Source: Atopobiaceae bacterium
GTDB lineage: Bacteria > Actinomycetota > Coriobacteriia > Coriobacteriales > Atopobiaceae
NCBI GenBank assembly: GCA_017510785.1
Contig: JAFWMH010000072.1
Coordinates: 49,556 to 113,555 of the forward strand
Reading direction: 5' to 3'
Length of the DNA: 64,000 nucleotides
Program-made: the position numbers and the translations under genes
Shown: piece after piece, positions 7,901 through 17,581 of the stretch
Layout: each line of letters begins with the position of its first letter
Position numbering within the stretch: position 1 is the stretch's first letter
The notes under the pieces: model-generated
The model's database searches: none
The model's input: only the letters and a program-made list of their open reading frames with translations
What the model was told of the DNA's origin: nothing

Positions 7901-10401
7901 TATACCTTGGACTCGTATACGGACTCCTCTTCGGGGTTGACAGGATTGTCGTTGAGATTCTGGATTTGGCAGAGTGTGAGCCAACAATAGGCATTGTCGA
8001 ACACATTTGCAGAGAATTGTGCACCATTCCCGTTGCTGTTCGCAGTATCGCTAACATTCGACCTAATATACCTACTGTTGTTGTAATTGTTTCTTCTACT
8101 TATTCTCACCAATCCAGCATTATCGTTAGATCCCCCCTCAACTATCCATGCCTCCTTATTATTACTAAGCGTCAGTGAGTTATTGTTGAGGTAGAGATAC
8201 TTGCCATTGTCTGCCTTTATGTAGTACTGACCATTGCCAGCAGGCTCAAATGTCCATGACGTGATTTGAGTCGCGCTATTCGGCTCATTGGTTCCGTTCG
8301 CTTGACTCGTTACAACGTTGTCTTCGCTCTCGTGTTCCTCTACCGAAACACTCGCAGCAGAGATGCTATTGCCACTGGCTTGCAGCGCTTGGCCAATATG
8401 GCGCTTCTTGTTCTCGGCCATCTCACTAGAACCTATTTGTGATTTGCTCACATGGACAATCGCGTAACTTTTGCCCGCAAGATCGTTGACGGTTGCCCCG
8501 TTGTCGAGCGCGTAGGAAACTACAGAGTAAATGGAAAACGACTCAGTTGTAAAGGTAAGCGTATCGGTTTGGCCCTCTTCCTTGCCTTCGGTTACAGGGT
8601 CGATGACCTCAGCGCCATCTTCGGCCAAGTGGACAACCTTGAGCTCTTCGCTATCGGCAATGGCATCGCCTACGTACTCAATCTTAACCTCAACTCGAGC
8701 CTTCGGCTCAAGCTCGTTGCCGTCTGCATCCTGAATTGTGATGTCGAACATGCGGAGGTGATCGAGAGCCTCCACGTCGGTTTCAACCGCTTCGGCCGTC
8801 TCGGCTGCAAGCTGATCATAGTCTTTGGCTTTTTCCGTCACTTCGTTAACCACGAGCTTGGCGCCAGCAGGAATGCCAGCGTCCTTGCCATAGGAAACGG
8901 TCACAGTATAGGTTTCGCCTTTGGCGGTAATAACGTCCGCCGTAATCGTCTCTGGCTCGACGATAACGTAGGGGCTGAACGAGCCGGACTCAAACTTGAG
9001 CGTGTCCTCAGAGCCCTTCTTCGTTTCTTTTTCTTCATTGTGGACAACGTCTACGTTCTTTACGACTTCCGCGTCCTTGTCCTTGTTTTTGTCAACGTGA
9101 ACGAGCATGGGATCCTTGATGTCGCGCACTGCATCGGAAGTAATCTTTACTTCCACGTCCTTGGCAGGCTCAATCTCATTGCCCTTTTCGTCGAAGAAGG
9201 TAATGTCGACAGCCGTCATCTTTTTGGCGCCAGTCACACGGATGTCATTCTTCTTGATGGCATCCTCTACCTTGTCGCGCACCGACTCAGGGTCGAGTTG
9301 TTTGACCTTCATGGTGGTATTCGCAGGGAACGCGCCTTCGGGAGCCTTTACGCTTACGTGCACGAGCTCCTTCTTGTTGTCGTCGAGAATGCTCTCGTCG
9401 AACTCTTGAGCAGGCATCGCTACCGCTTCGGCCTTGTCATCGGCTTTGGCGTCGGACTTCTTTACGTCGGCTTCTTTCCCGTCCTTCTTGTCGGACTTGG
9501 CGTCGTCCTTGACGTCGGACTCTTCATCATCCTCTGTGGCGGTAGGTTGCTCGTCCTTCTTGTTGGACTTCGCATCGCCCTCTTCGCCGTCCTTGGCGTC
9601 CTTTGCGTCGGCTTTTGTCTCATCCTTGTTTTCGGACTTCTCGTCACTCTTGGCGTCGTCTTTGGCGTCGTCTTTCGCGTCACCATTGGCGTCGGAGTCG
9701 GAGCTCTTCTCTTCCTCCGTGGCGGCAGCATCCTCGCCACCGTCCTCGGAATCGGACTGGGTCTCCGCGTCGGGCGTATCTGCACCCTCTTCCGGAGCGG
9801 TTTCGTCGGCAGAGTCCTCAGCATCCGCAGGCTCCTCGGCGTTACCTTCGCCGTCGGCCTCGGCTTCGGCGTCGCCCTCTTCGTCCTCAACAGTTATGGT
9901 TGTAAAGCAACCGGGACCATGGACGTGATTCTCTTTTATCTCCTCTTTGCCACAAGTGAGTTCGCGCCCCACGACCGTATAGCACTCGTCGGTGTGCTTG
10001 TGGTCGTCGGACTCCTCTTGCCCACACGTGAGCTCGCGCTTATCGCTATAGCACTCGTCGGTATGCGTATGCAGCTCGACTTCCGGCTGATTGCAAATCA
10101 AGTTGCCGTCTGCGTCGTAGCACTCATCACCATGAGTATGGAGCTTCAGCTCTGGCAAAGGACACACCAAGTTGCCGTCCGCATCGTAACAACTCTCGTC
10201 GTGCGTGTGAGCGACCTTCTCGGTAACGGGGCAGGTTAGCGCCTGCTCCTCATGCACCTTTGCAACACCGGTTTGATGAAGCGCAATCGCTACTCCAGCC
10301 ATAACGCATACAGCTAGTATTGCGAATACCCGCATATAAGCTGCGCGACGGCTCTTGGACAGCAGCATTCTGGTGAGCCGATTTCTAGTGTTTTCCGCCA
10401 T
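4963..10401 (-). CDS. Large LPATG-anchored pilus tip adhesin with SpaA domains and His/Cys repeats
   Basis: A 1,812-aa surface protein. Residues 1-45 are a long signal peptide or anchor. Residues about 50-165 hold five repeats of the type HTHxxxCY ... C that may bind metal. Residues about 165-335 are Asp/Glu/Lys-rich low complexity. Then come two beta domains (to about 640), a segment resembling a beta-trefoil (GQYYIKADNGKYLYL), and a fibro-slime/PA14-like domain with the hallmark GDDDLLIYIDGVLVL near 1240. SpaA/Cna-type domains follow (TETIK, KKTDTSGTAINGSEF). The C-terminus is LPATG, a hydrophobic helix and SKKMRNYL. It is the largest gene of the pilus locus and precedes the backbone pilin, so a tip adhesin is likely. 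The ligand cannot be read from sequence. Confidence 0.85.
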   Translation of the reverse strand: MAENTRNRLTRMLLSKSRRAAYMRVFAILAVCVMAGVAIALHQTGVAKVHEEQALTCPVTEKVAHTHDESCYDADGNLVCPLPELKLHTHGDECYDADGNLICNQPEVELHTHTDECYSDKRELTCGQEESDDHKHTDECYTVVGRELTCGKEEIKENHVHGPGCFTTITVEDEEGDAEAEADGEGNAEEPADAEDSADETAPEEGADTPDAETQSDSEDGGEDAAATEEEKSSDSDANGDAKDDAKDDAKSDEKSENKDETKADAKDAKDGEEGDAKSNKKDEQPTATEDDEESDVKDDAKSDKKDGKEADVKKSDAKADDKAEAVAMPAQEFDESILDDNKKELVHVSVKAPEGAFPANTTMKVKQLDPESVRDKVEDAIKKNDIRVTGAKKMTAVDITFFDEKGNEIEPAKDVEVKITSDAVRDIKDPMLVHVDKNKDKDAEVVKNVDVVHNEEKETKKGSEDTLKFESGSFSPYVIVEPETITADVITAKGETYTVTVSYGKDAGIPAGAKLVVNEVTEKAKDYDQLAAETAEAVETDVEALDHLRMFDITIQDADGNELEPKARVEVKIEYVGDAIADSEELKVVHLAEDGAEVIDPVTEGKEEGQTDTLTFTTESFSIYSVVSYALDNGATVNDLAGKSYAIVHVSKSQIGSSEMAENKKRHIGQALQASGNSISAASVSVEEHESEDNVVTSQANGTNEPNSATQITSWTFEPAGNGQYYIKADNGKYLYLNNNSLTLSNNKEAWIVEGGSNDNAGLVRISRRNNYNNSRYIRSNVSDTANSNGNGAQFSANVFDNAYCWLTLCQIQNLNDNPVNPEEESVYESKVYTAKKVSVSDLEDGKKYIVYKSVYDSETHEYHDYVIDGKGRLIKAYDKGDIVTLHSPCSPEWEFMELKNGSGNPNGYYIFKNTKNSASDTATNNILHPMAGNTLVKPWDEETSRTVDGVRLSGRENSEYTSTIEYWDTATMTSYGYKVTDDIELQSCTRLDSEQFSFAEIVEATAAGNWETVDTVDSVADGITIHMFDYPNQSTISNVTGSDDWAQNTLQTDYVQMRLGSDGYPVYRKNYTDTSGSALFSPSSQYHKGEANHLFIQSIYDSTKYYEYSCFDNFAKFNTTGAEKGNFTVYNVVGAALSGNQTGPNDFNAKRGNFLPFDELNPNKTSQKNLFNGEGDLLDYEDPFNGAVNSDAIVYGLKATNPNWFFGMTMDFNFLMPPGGTVDGNPMLYQFNGDDDLLIYIDGVLVLNIDGRHDAWPGSINFATGEIICPKREDRPSTIRDCFKAAGVFPDGTAWDDSKADQYFSGNTLKDYSGHSFKMFYMEHGAYASNLMMRFNLPTRQNGEVVVEKKLSEVQTPYANVEYAYKLWVEKENGGYELVRDNAVYENKLDNTGHVVPIAFDNDGVFRLKHGEAAKFTGLDETKKYYVQELGIDPQKYTVYINGTETAVGQDGNVTTTQETIKNRARVVYDNECTELNKNDLLITKVLGEGIPATTDTFEFRVLMENKNGELVPYTGEYYIRDDETGKYYNYMGSLSEEPVVHHAGQYGTIERIPAGKTVIIKDLIAGTDFFVDEIRMKVNDQGDSILIKDSDWNAPQRVLEDGTYDAPDLTNVSIWDYATSGNVQGSALGKIKDEGDKDAHVTFTNTKPLMDLTLKKTDTSGTAINGSEFNLTRKEGQAWAAVNTEVISPSGSGDATGTVGINHLDVGVYRLEEIKAPDGYMILDKFTYFKVEKKSGKLTVTITDENGNPASNDGTAQTEGDKTVVVVNPSGNELPATGGAGTTAIYATGAALVGFAACGLVSKKMRNYL

Positions 10402-10464
10402 CGTGCTGCCTCCCCTCTTCTTAGTCGTCTGACTTCCTCACCCAAAAAATATCTACTCACTGAA

Positions 10465-10470
10465 AGTATA
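10465..10470 (-). promoter_or_regulatory. Probable -10 box of adhesin promoter
   Basis: TATACT on the minus strand, in an A+T-rich 160-bp gap (10402-10563) between the signal peptidase and adhesin genes. A TTTAAA at 10486-10491 is a poor -35 at 15 bp spacing. It suggests the adhesin can be transcribed separately from the two genes upstream. Confidence 0.4.
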
Positions 10471-10563
10471 CACTATTCAGAGCATTTTAAACATCTTTTT
10501 TCGTGATTTTAGCAATAACTCATTCGCTATAAGCAATCATATGTTATCCGCATACAAAACCCA

Positions 10564-11172
10564 CTAACTAATGGGTCCAAACGTATTTAGCGGCCACACA
10601 CGAAGCAGTATTCGTCCAATCACCATCTCTTTACTCACGCAGCCAAGCGCCGTACTGCGACTGTCCACGCTTGTAGATCGATGGTCTCCCATAATGAATA
10701 TCTTCCCCTCGGGCACCTGGTAGGGCAACTGAATATTGCAATCCCCCAAGGCCTTATCTGTTACATATGGCTCGTCAAGTTTAACATTGTCTACGTAAAC
10801 AGTTCCGTCTTCCGTAATGTTTACCCATTGGCCCTCATTGGCAATCACACGTTTCACCAAAATCGTGTTATTGTAATAAAATGCAACCACATCGCCCGTC
10901 TCGTACTTAGAGCCTCGCAGTGCAACCACCACGTCACGGTCCTGCAGCGTATCCGTCATGGATGCGCCGGTAATTTGCAATATGGGAAGCACTAGCATGG
11001 CTATAAGGACAGCAACTGCCGCCACGACTAGCAAGCTGAAGACAGTGTTGCGCAAAGCAATAATATAGTTGCGGCGATGTCGCTCGCGGCCGAGTTCCTC
11101 CTCCAAGTTCTCAAGACTTGGTACCGTGGAAGGATTCGACACTGAGGGCACGCTTATGGCATTATCACTCAT
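10564..11172 (-). CDS. lepB: Signal peptidase I (pilus-locus copy)
   Basis: A 202-aa membrane protease that removes signal peptides during secretion. One TM lies at about 42-66, followed by the catalytic Ser71 in GASMTDTL, the general base Lys107 in ILVKRVIA, and box E GDHRSTSVDSR at 162-172. The Ser/Lys dyad marks the prokaryotic (P-type) enzyme, not the ER-type SipW with Ser/His. Its ATG overlaps the stop of the coiled-coil gene by 4 nt, so they are translationally coupled. Dedicated signal peptidases are common in sortase-pilus loci. Here likely substrates are the pilins and the proteins with unusual signal peptides at 1-882. Confidence 0.92.
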   Translation of the reverse strand: MSDNAISVPSVSNPSTVPSLENLEEELGRERHRRNYIIALRNTVFSLLVVAAVAVLIAMLVLPILQITGASMTDTLQDRDVVVALRGSKYETGDVVAFYYNNTILVKRVIANEGQWVNITEDGTVYVDNVKLDEPYVTDKALGDCNIQLPYQVPEGKIFIMGDHRSTSVDSRSTALGCVSKEMVIGRILLRVWPLNTFGPIS

Positions 11173-11672
11173 GCTACTCCTTCTTCTCCCGGCTTATCTT
11201 CTACATGCTGGCGTGAGTCAAACAGCTGGACCTCATCGGAATTGACCTTCCCAGCATCCACCAACTGCACAATAAAGCGGTCCTTCTCGTCCAGACGATG
11301 CTTTAGCTTTTCGATAAGCGCATCTTTGTCGTCAAGTTTTACCTTAAGACGATCGATTTGCATGTCCTTGTCGTTGAGCTTGTCTTTGAGCCGCTCAATT
11401 TGCTCATCCTTGAGGTCAAGCTTCTGCTTTAGGCTATCGACCTTCTCGTCCTTAAGGTCGAGCCGCTCCTTAAGCCGGTTGACAAGACCATTGAGCTCCT
11501 CAATCGCCCGCGTTTCCTGCTCGATTGTTGCGTGCAACTCATCGCCCTCATGCAACTGCCCCACAAGAAGCTCGAGCAAGTCCTGACGGCTCAGCCGCTG
11601 CAAATCCTTGCCACGGCTTTTCTCTGCACGTCCGTTCGCTCGTGTATCGCCAATACCAAACACCTTGCTCAC
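11169..11672 (-). CDS. Coiled-coil protein of unknown function
   Basis: A 167-aa protein. Residues about 45-140 are a nearly perfect heptad coiled coil built from 14-residue units of the type LKxKLDxKDxQIxR. The ends are short and polar, and there is no signal peptide or TM, so it should be cytoplasmic. It is first in the pilus gene string and its stop overlaps the signal peptidase start (ATGA). The start is uncertain: GTG at 11,672 is almost on top of the AAGGAG site, and GTG at 11,663 would be spaced better. A scaffold or regulatory role in pilus assembly is possible but not supported by a known family. Confidence 0.7.
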   Translation of the reverse strand: MSKVFGIGDTRANGRAEKSRGKDLQRLSRQDLLELLVGQLHEGDELHATIEQETRAIEELNGLVNRLKERLDLKDEKVDSLKQKLDLKDEQIERLKDKLNDKDMQIDRLKVKLDDKDALIEKLKHRLDEKDRFIVQLVDAGKVNSDEVQLFDSRQHVEDKPGEEGVA

Positions 11673-11765
11673 TCTCCTTTTGCAGTCTTATGAAGATATA
11701 TACCACCGCCTCACCTGTGATATGCAGCGCGTGCTTGCGTATCCCAAATATGCGCATACAAATAC

Positions 11766-11799
11766 AAAAAGCTCCGACCTGTCAGTGACGAGTCGGAGC
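11766..11799 (-). terminator. Intrinsic terminator of the ribosomal protein operon
   Basis: On the minus strand, an 8-bp perfect stem (GCTCCGAC, arms 11771-11778 and 11792-11799, 13-nt loop) is followed by five T residues. It lies 24 bp after the rplX stop codon and shows that transcription ends after L24 and does not continue to an rplE gene. Confidence 0.85.
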
Positions 11800-11822
11800 A
11801 CAGTTACATATATATAACTAGT

Positions 11823-12140
11823 TTAGAACTTGTGGCCGCACTTCTTGCAAATGCGAACCTTCTTGCCGTCGTCGTCCCAGCCATGGCCAACACGCGTGGG
11901 CTTATCGCATGCGGGGCAAACGAGCATAACGTTGGAAACGTGGATTTTCGCCTCGATTTCCTTCCAACCGCCGTTTTGGTTCTCCTGCGTCGGATGCTGA
12001 GCCTTCTTGACGATGGCAACGCCCTCCACCTTAACCTTGTCCTCGCGCGGATAAGCGCGCAGAACCTCGCCACGAGCACCGCGGTCCTTGCCGGAGATAA
12101 CCTGGACCTGGTCGCCCTTCTTAACGTTCATCTTAGGCAT
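11823..12140 (-). CDS. rplX: 50S ribosomal protein L24
   Basis: 105 aa, normal length. It has the KOW motif near the N-terminus (KGDQVQVISGKDRGARGEVL), which binds 23S rRNA domain I and starts 50S assembly. The C-terminal part carries two CxxC pairs (CPAC and CKKC), so this is a zinc-ribbon type L24. It is the last gene of the operon here; a terminator follows directly. In most bacteria rplE, rpsN/rpsZ and rpsH come next, but they are absent from this window. Confidence 0.97.
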   Translation of the reverse strand: MPKMNVKKGDQVQVISGKDRGARGEVLRAYPREDKVKVEGVAIVKKAQHPTQENQNGGWKEIEAKIHVSNVMLVCPACDKPTRVGHGWDDDGKKVRICKKCGHKF

Positions 12141-12154
12141 TGATCCATACCTCC

Positions 12155-12523
12155 CTACAGCGTCTCGGGTGCAAGCGAGACAATCTTCATGTACTTGCGG
12201 TCGCGCAGCTCACGAGCAACGGGCCCAAAGATACGGGTGCCGCGGGGCTCGCCCTCTTTGTCCACGACGACGCAGGCGTTCTGGTCGAAGCGGATGTAGC
12301 TGCCGTCCTTGCGGCGGGTTTCCTTCTTCGTGCGCACTACGACGCAGCGAACGATCTCGCCCTTCTTCACCGCGCTGTTGGGCTGAGCCTCCTGCACGGC
12401 GCAAATGATGACGTCACCGATGCCGGCATAGCGACGCTTGGAGCCACCAATAACCTTAATGCACTTCACTCGGCGAGCACCGCTGTTGTCGGCGACGACG
12501 AGCATAGTTTCCATTTGAATCAT
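12155..12523 (-). CDS. rplN: 50S ribosomal protein L14
   Basis: 122 aa, full length. The family pattern [19 protein letters not shown] and the conserved [19 protein letters not shown] are present. L14 contacts 16S rRNA through bridge B8. It lies between rpsQ and rplX with gaps of 14-18 bp, as expected in this operon. Confidence 0.98.
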   Translation of the reverse strand: MIQMETMLVVADNSGARRVKCIKVIGGSKRRYAGIGDVIICAVQEAQPNSAVKKGEIVRCVVVRTKKETRRKDGSYIRFDQNACVVVDKEGEPRGTRIFGPVARELRDRKYMKIVSLAPETL

Positions 12524-12541
12524 TCGCTCTACCTCCTGCCG

Positions 12542-12808
12542 CTACTTGGCGCGCTCGATAATCTCAACCAGGCGCCAACGCTTGGTCTTGGAGAGGGGAC
12601 GCGTCTCCATAACGCGAATGGTATCGCCCACGCCACACTCGTTGTTCTCGTCGTGAACATGGAGCTTCTTGGTGATGGTCATCATCTTGCCATACTTGGG
12701 ATGATGCTTGCGGTAGTTGATCTTAATGGTGACGGACTTATCGCCCGAGCGCGACACTACAACGCCCGTACGAATCTTCCGCGCATTCCTTGCTTCAGTA
12801 TCTGCCAT
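12542..12808 (-). CDS. rpsQ: 30S ribosomal protein S17
   Basis: 88 aa from the ATG at 12,806-12,808 ([11 protein letters not shown]), spaced 9 nt from AGGTG. An in-frame GTG at 12,820 would add four residues, but it overlaps the Shine-Dalgarno site, so the internal ATG is preferred. The S17 signature [20 protein letters not shown] is present. The protein binds the 5' domain of 16S rRNA early in assembly. It is in the standard position after rpmC. Confidence 0.96.
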   Translation of the reverse strand: MADTEARNARKIRTGVVVSRSGDKSVTIKINYRKHHPKYGKMMTITKKLHVHDENNECGVGDTIRVMETRPLSKTKRWRLVEIIERAK

Positions 12809-12827
12809 GTTGCTATTCACCTGCTAT

Positions 12828-13034
12828 CTATTTGGCTGCTTCGGCCGCGATCTCGCGGGCACGAATCTCGGTTTGGACGCGGGCGATGTCGCGCTTGACG
12901 AGCTTAACGCGGGCGGTGTTATCGAGCTGGCTCGTGGCCATTTGGAAGCGCAGGTTGAAGAGCTCCGCACGTCCCTCCTCGAGCTTGGCCGCGAGGTCGG
13001 CATCGCTCAGTGCCTGAATCTCCTTGTACTTCAT
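12828..13034 (-). CDS. rpmC: 50S ribosomal protein L29
   Basis: 68 aa of the two-helix L29 fold, with the conserved KLEEGRAELFNLRFQMATSQ and the basic VKRDIARVQTEIRARE. It sits at the rim of the peptide exit tunnel near L23 and helps form the docking site of trigger factor and SRP. It follows rplP by 6 bp. Confidence 0.97.
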   Translation of the reverse strand: MKYKEIQALSDADLAAKLEEGRAELFNLRFQMATSQLDNTARVKLVKRDIARVQTEIRAREIAAEAAK

Positions 13035-13040
13035 ACTTGC

Positions 13041-13465
<425 letters not shown>

Positions 13466-13466
<1 letters not shown>

Positions 13467-14173
13467 TAGCGACCCCTCCTATCGTTGCGACGGCGAGGAC
13501 GGGAGCTGCCCTCGAGCGCCGGGTTCGGCGCAGGCTGGCCCTTCATCTTCTCGCCGAGGTATATCCAAACCTTGACGCCACAGGCGCCCATGGTGGTGCT
13601 GGCCGTGGCCTCGCCATAACCGATGACGGCACGCAGGGTGTGCAGGGGCACGCGACCCTCGCGGTACCACTCGCGGCGACCCATCTCGGCGCCGTTGAGA
13701 CGACCGGAGCACTGAATACGAATGCCCTTGGCGCCGGCCTTGCGAGCGGACTGAACCGCCTTGCGCATGGCGCGACGGAAGGCAACGCGGCCCTCGAGCT
13801 GCTCGGCGATGGACTGAGCGACGAGGTTGGCGTCGAGCTCGGGGCGCTTGACCTCGATGACGTCGACCTTCACGTTGCCCTTGCCAACACCGGCAACCTT
13901 CTCGAGCTCGGCACGGAGGTTGTCGATCTCGGCGCCCTTCTTGCCGATTACGATGCCGGGACGAGCGGTGTAGATAGCAACCTGGACCTTCTCGCCAGCA
14001 CGCTCGATGTCGACGCGGCTGAGAGCGGCGCGCTCGAGACGCTTGGTGAGGAACTTGCGGATGGCAAGGTCGTTACCGAGCTTCTCGGCGTAGTCCTTGT
14101 CTGCATACCAACGGGAACGCCACTGCTCGGTGGTTCCCAGACGGAAGCCTGTGGGGTGTACCTTCTGGCCCAT
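13466..14173 (-). CDS. rpsC: 30S ribosomal protein S3
   Basis: 235 aa. It has an N-terminal [13 protein letters not shown], a KH-type RNA-binding domain with GKKGAEID, and the C-terminal S3 domain with [20 protein letters not shown]. It forms part of the mRNA entry channel helicase together with S4 and S5. A short basic, Pro/Arg-rich C-terminal tail ([12 protein letters not shown]) extends beyond the core. It overlaps rplP by 1 nt and follows rplV by 3 bp. Confidence 0.98.
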
Positions 14174-14176
14174 TAC

Positions 14177-14539
14177 TTACGCCTCCTTCCGGGGAGCGAC
14201 GACAACGGTGATGTGGCTCGTGCGCTTGTTGATGCGCGACGCGGAGCCCTTGGCGCGAGGCCTAAAGCGCTTAAGAGTGGGACCCTCGTCCACGTACGCG
14301 CGGGCAATCACGAGGTCGGCACCACGCATGCCGTGATTGTTCTCGGCGTTAGCGACTGCAGACTCGAGAACCTTCGAGACGGGCACGGCGGCTGCGCGAT
14401 TGTTGAACGCCAGCAGCTCACGGGCGCGCTCGACGGACTGGTTGCGGATTTGGTCCACCACGAGGCGGGCCTTGCGAGGAGCAACGCGCACGTACTTGGC
14501 GATTGCGCGCGCCTCGTTGCGATTGGTTTCTTGTGCCAT
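14177..14539 (-). CDS. rplV: 50S ribosomal protein L22
   Basis: 120 aa. The globular domain begins with [20 protein letters not shown]. The beta-hairpin that narrows the exit tunnel is represented by [20 protein letters not shown], the site of macrolide-resistance mutations in other species. It follows rpsS by 14 bp. Confidence 0.98.
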   Translation of the reverse strand: MAQETNRNEARAIAKYVRVAPRKARLVVDQIRNQSVERARELLAFNNRAAAVPVSKVLESAVANAENNHGMRGADLVIARAYVDEGPTLKRFRPRAKGSASRINKRTSHITVVVAPRKEA

Positions 14540-14553
14540 TGAGCTCCTACCCC

Positions 14554-14814
14554 CTACTTAGCCTTGTGACCACGGAACGTGCGCGTGGGGGAGAACTCGC
14601 CCAGCTTGTGGCCGACCATTGACTCGGTGATATATACGGGCACGTGCGTACGGCCATTGTGCACGGCGATGGTGTGACCGACCATCTCGGGGAAGATGGT
14701 GGAAGCACGCGACCACGTCTTGATTACTTCCTTGGTACCTGCCTCGTTTTGCGCGGCAACACGCATGAGGAGGCGAGTCTCCACAAACGGGCCCTTCTTG
14801 AGACTTCTGCTCAT
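14554..14814 (-). CDS. rpsS: 30S ribosomal protein S19
   Basis: 86 aa, starting [12 protein letters not shown], with the family signature [18 protein letters not shown] and the C-terminal [12 protein letters not shown]. It binds the head of the 30S subunit with S13. It is in the standard position between rplB and rplV. Confidence 0.98.
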   Translation of the reverse strand: MSRSLKKGPFVETRLLMRVAAQNEAGTKEVIKTWSRASTIFPEMVGHTIAVHNGRTHVPVYITESMVGHKLGEFSPTRTFRGHKAK

Positions 14815-14844
14815 ACTTGAATACTCCTACTAATCGTGTGCCGA

Positions 14845-15687
<843 letters not shown>

Positions 15688-15732
15688 TCCTAGTTCCCTT
15701 TCTTTCTCCGTTGGCCACCCTGCTTAAGGGAT

Positions 15733-15802
15733 GAGACGTTCGTCTCGACAGGATGACACCGGACCTACCACGGTACCGCGCGTATCCATTATTCGCGCGG
15801 TA
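15733..15802 (-). promoter_or_regulatory. Two hairpins in the rplW-rplB gap
   Basis: The 150-bp gap 15688-15837 interrupts an otherwise tight operon. It holds GAGACG-TT-CGTCTC (15733-15746) and a perfect 9-bp stem TACCGCGCG (15774-15782 with 15794-15802, 11-nt loop). Neither has a T-run. They could be an RNA processing site, an attenuator or a protein-binding leader for L2. Confidence 0.4.
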
Positions 15803-15837
15803 AACAGCGCCCGCCCCACATGAGACGAGCGCATGTG

Positions 15838-16146
15838 TTACTCAGTAATAATATCGACGTTATCGGTAGCGAAAATCTCGATCGTCTCGCCGGGAGCGAC
15901 GGTAACGATGGCCTTCTTCCAACGGCGCGTCTTGCCCGTGACGTAACGTACGCGACGGTTCTTGGGCTTGACGTTAATGGTGTTCACCTTAACGACGTGC
16001 ACGCCGAAGAGCTTTTGCACGGCGTCGCGAATCTCCTCTTTGGGGGCGGTGCGAGCAACCTCGAAGGTGTACTTGCCCTGCTCCATGAGGTCGTAGGAAC
16101 GCTCCGTGACGACGGGGCGGATGATGACTTCATACGGGGAGTTCAT
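15838..16146 (-). CDS. rplW: 50S ribosomal protein L23
   Basis: 102 aa with the L23 core (PVVTERSYDLMEQGKYTFEV) and VVKVNTINVKPKNRR. L23 is the main docking site of trigger factor and SRP at the tunnel exit. Its start overlaps the rplD stop by 1 nt. Confidence 0.98.
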   Translation of the reverse strand: MNSPYEVIIRPVVTERSYDLMEQGKYTFEVARTAPKEEIRDAVQKLFGVHVVKVNTINVKPKNRRVRYVTGKTRRWKKAIVTVAPGETIEIFATDNVDIITE

Positions 16147-16772
16147 TATGCGAGCGCCTCCTCAAAGTTCTTTGCAACGTCGATGGTCATAACGAGCGCG
16201 GCGTTGTCGAGCAGGTAGCGAGTGTTGGCGTCCGATGCCGCAATAACAGTCACCTTGGGGATGTTGCGGAACGAGCACCATTCGGTAATCGCGTCGTCGT
16301 CGAGGACGAGGGTAACGCGCTTGCCCTGAAGGTCGAGTGCCTTGAGGATGGCCGCTGCCTTCTTGGTGGACGGCTCCTCGAAGGAGAGCTGGTCGAGAAT
16401 GACGAGCTCGCCGTCGGCCAGCTTGCCGGAGAGCGCGGAACGCATGGCAAGCTTCTTCACCTTGTTGTTGGCCTTCTTGGCGTGGCTGCGGGGTACGGGT
16501 CCAAAGATGACGCCGCCGCCGGTCCACTGACCAGCGCGAGTGGAGCCCTGGCGCGCACGGCCGGTGCCCTTTTGACGATACGGCTTGCGACCGCCGCCCG
16601 AAACCTCATGGCGATTCTTGACCTTGTGGGTGCCCTGACGCATGGTGGCCTCGTACGCGACGACGACCTGGTGCATCACGGGGATGTTCGGCTCGATGCC
16701 GAATACGTCGGAGGAGAGCTCGGCCTCGCTAACGGCCTGTCCCTCGACGTTCTTGATCTCGATATTGGACAT
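16146..16772 (-). CDS. rplD: 50S ribosomal protein L4
   Basis: 208 aa. The extended loop that reaches into the exit tunnel is present (RQGTHKVKNRHEVSGGGRKP, YRQKGTGRARQGSTRAGQW), followed by the globular domain. In gamma-proteobacteria L4 represses its own S10 operon, but no comparable leader can be recognised here. It follows rplC by 11 bp. Confidence 0.98.
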   Translation of the reverse strand: MSNIEIKNVEGQAVSEAELSSDVFGIEPNIPVMHQVVVAYEATMRQGTHKVKNRHEVSGGGRKPYRQKGTGRARQGSTRAGQWTGGGVIFGPVPRSHAKKANNKVKKLAMRSALSGKLADGELVILDQLSFEEPSTKKAAAILKALDLQGKRVTLVLDDDAITEWCSFRNIPKVTVIAASDANTRYLLDNAALVMTIDVAKNFEEALA

Positions 16773-16783
16773 TGTTACCTCCC

Positions 16784-17404
16784 TTAGGCCATGCGGACCT
16801 GGACGAGTGCGTTCTTGGCACCAGGAACCGCACCCTTGACGAGCAGGAGGTTCTGGTCGGTGTCCACGCGCACGAGCTTAAGGTTCTTAACCGTAACGCG
16901 CTCATCGCCCATGTGGCCGGCCATGTGCAGGCCCTTGCGCACACGCGCGGGATAGGCGCACTGACCAATGGAACCCGGCTTGCGCTGGTTGCGGGAGCCG
17001 TGGGTCATGGGTCCGCGGTGGAAGTTCCAGCGCTTGATGGTGCCCTGGAAGCCCTTGCCCTTGGACGTGCCGATGACGTCGACGGACTTGACGTCCGCGA
17101 AGTCGGCAACCGTAACCTGGTCGCCCGGCTTATACTCGCTGGCGTCCTCAACGCGAACCTCACGCAAATAGCGCATGGGCTCGACGCCAGCCTTGGCGAA
17201 GTGACCGGCCATGGGTTTGTTGACCTTCTTCGCCTTGATGTCGCCAAAACCGATTTGGACGGCTTCGTAGCCATCCGTGGCCTTGGTCTTTACCTGCGAC
17301 ACCGTGCAGGGGCCTGCCAGAATGACGGTGACGGGTACGACGTTGTCGTCGTCATCCCACACCTGAGTCATCCCGATCTTGCGGCCAAGAATCGTGCTGA
17401 CCAT
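16784..17404 (-). CDS. rplC: 50S ribosomal protein L3
   Basis: 206 aa. It starts [19 protein letters not shown] and carries the conserved [20 protein letters not shown] that reaches toward the peptidyl transferase centre. The ATG at 17,402-17,404 follows a purine-rich GGTAAGGAACAGGT. It is the first gene of this operon. rpsJ (S10), which normally comes directly upstream, is absent: the 268 bp before rplC contain only a promoter and a hairpin, then the giant adhesin. Confidence 0.98.
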   Translation of the reverse strand: MVSTILGRKIGMTQVWDDDDNVVPVTVILAGPCTVSQVKTKATDGYEAVQIGFGDIKAKKVNKPMAGHFAKAGVEPMRYLREVRVEDASEYKPGDQVTVADFADVKSVDVIGTSKGKGFQGTIKRWNFHRGPMTHGSRNQRKPGSIGQCAYPARVRKGLHMAGHMGDERVTVKNLKLVRVDTDQNLLLVKGAVPGAKNALVQVRMA

Positions 17405-17511
17405 ACCTGTTCCTTACCCTCGGTGGTCATGGGACTTCCTACCCAGCGGACCACATCCATCGTGTGCCGCGTCTTTTGGGAGCAGCACCCCCCAATTTCA
17501 GCAGCTGTGCT

Positions 17512-17540
17512 AGTGTACACCCTCCCGGGCGTCTCCACAA
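17512..17540 (-). promoter_or_regulatory. Promoter of the rplC operon
   Basis: On the minus strand, TTGTGG (17535-17540) and TACACT (17512-17517) are spaced by 17 bp, a good vegetative sigma-factor promoter. It would give a leader of about 100 nt before rplC and supports an operon that truly begins with rplC. Confidence 0.65.
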
Positions 17541-17581
17541 TTACTGCGGATGTTTAGGCGTTGCACCGAGGAATATGCCAA

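Noticed and set aside
10564..11172. Signal peptidase as SipW (ER-type)
   Set aside because: It has the Ser71/Lys107 dyad of P-type enzymes, whereas SipW-like enzymes have His in place of Lys.
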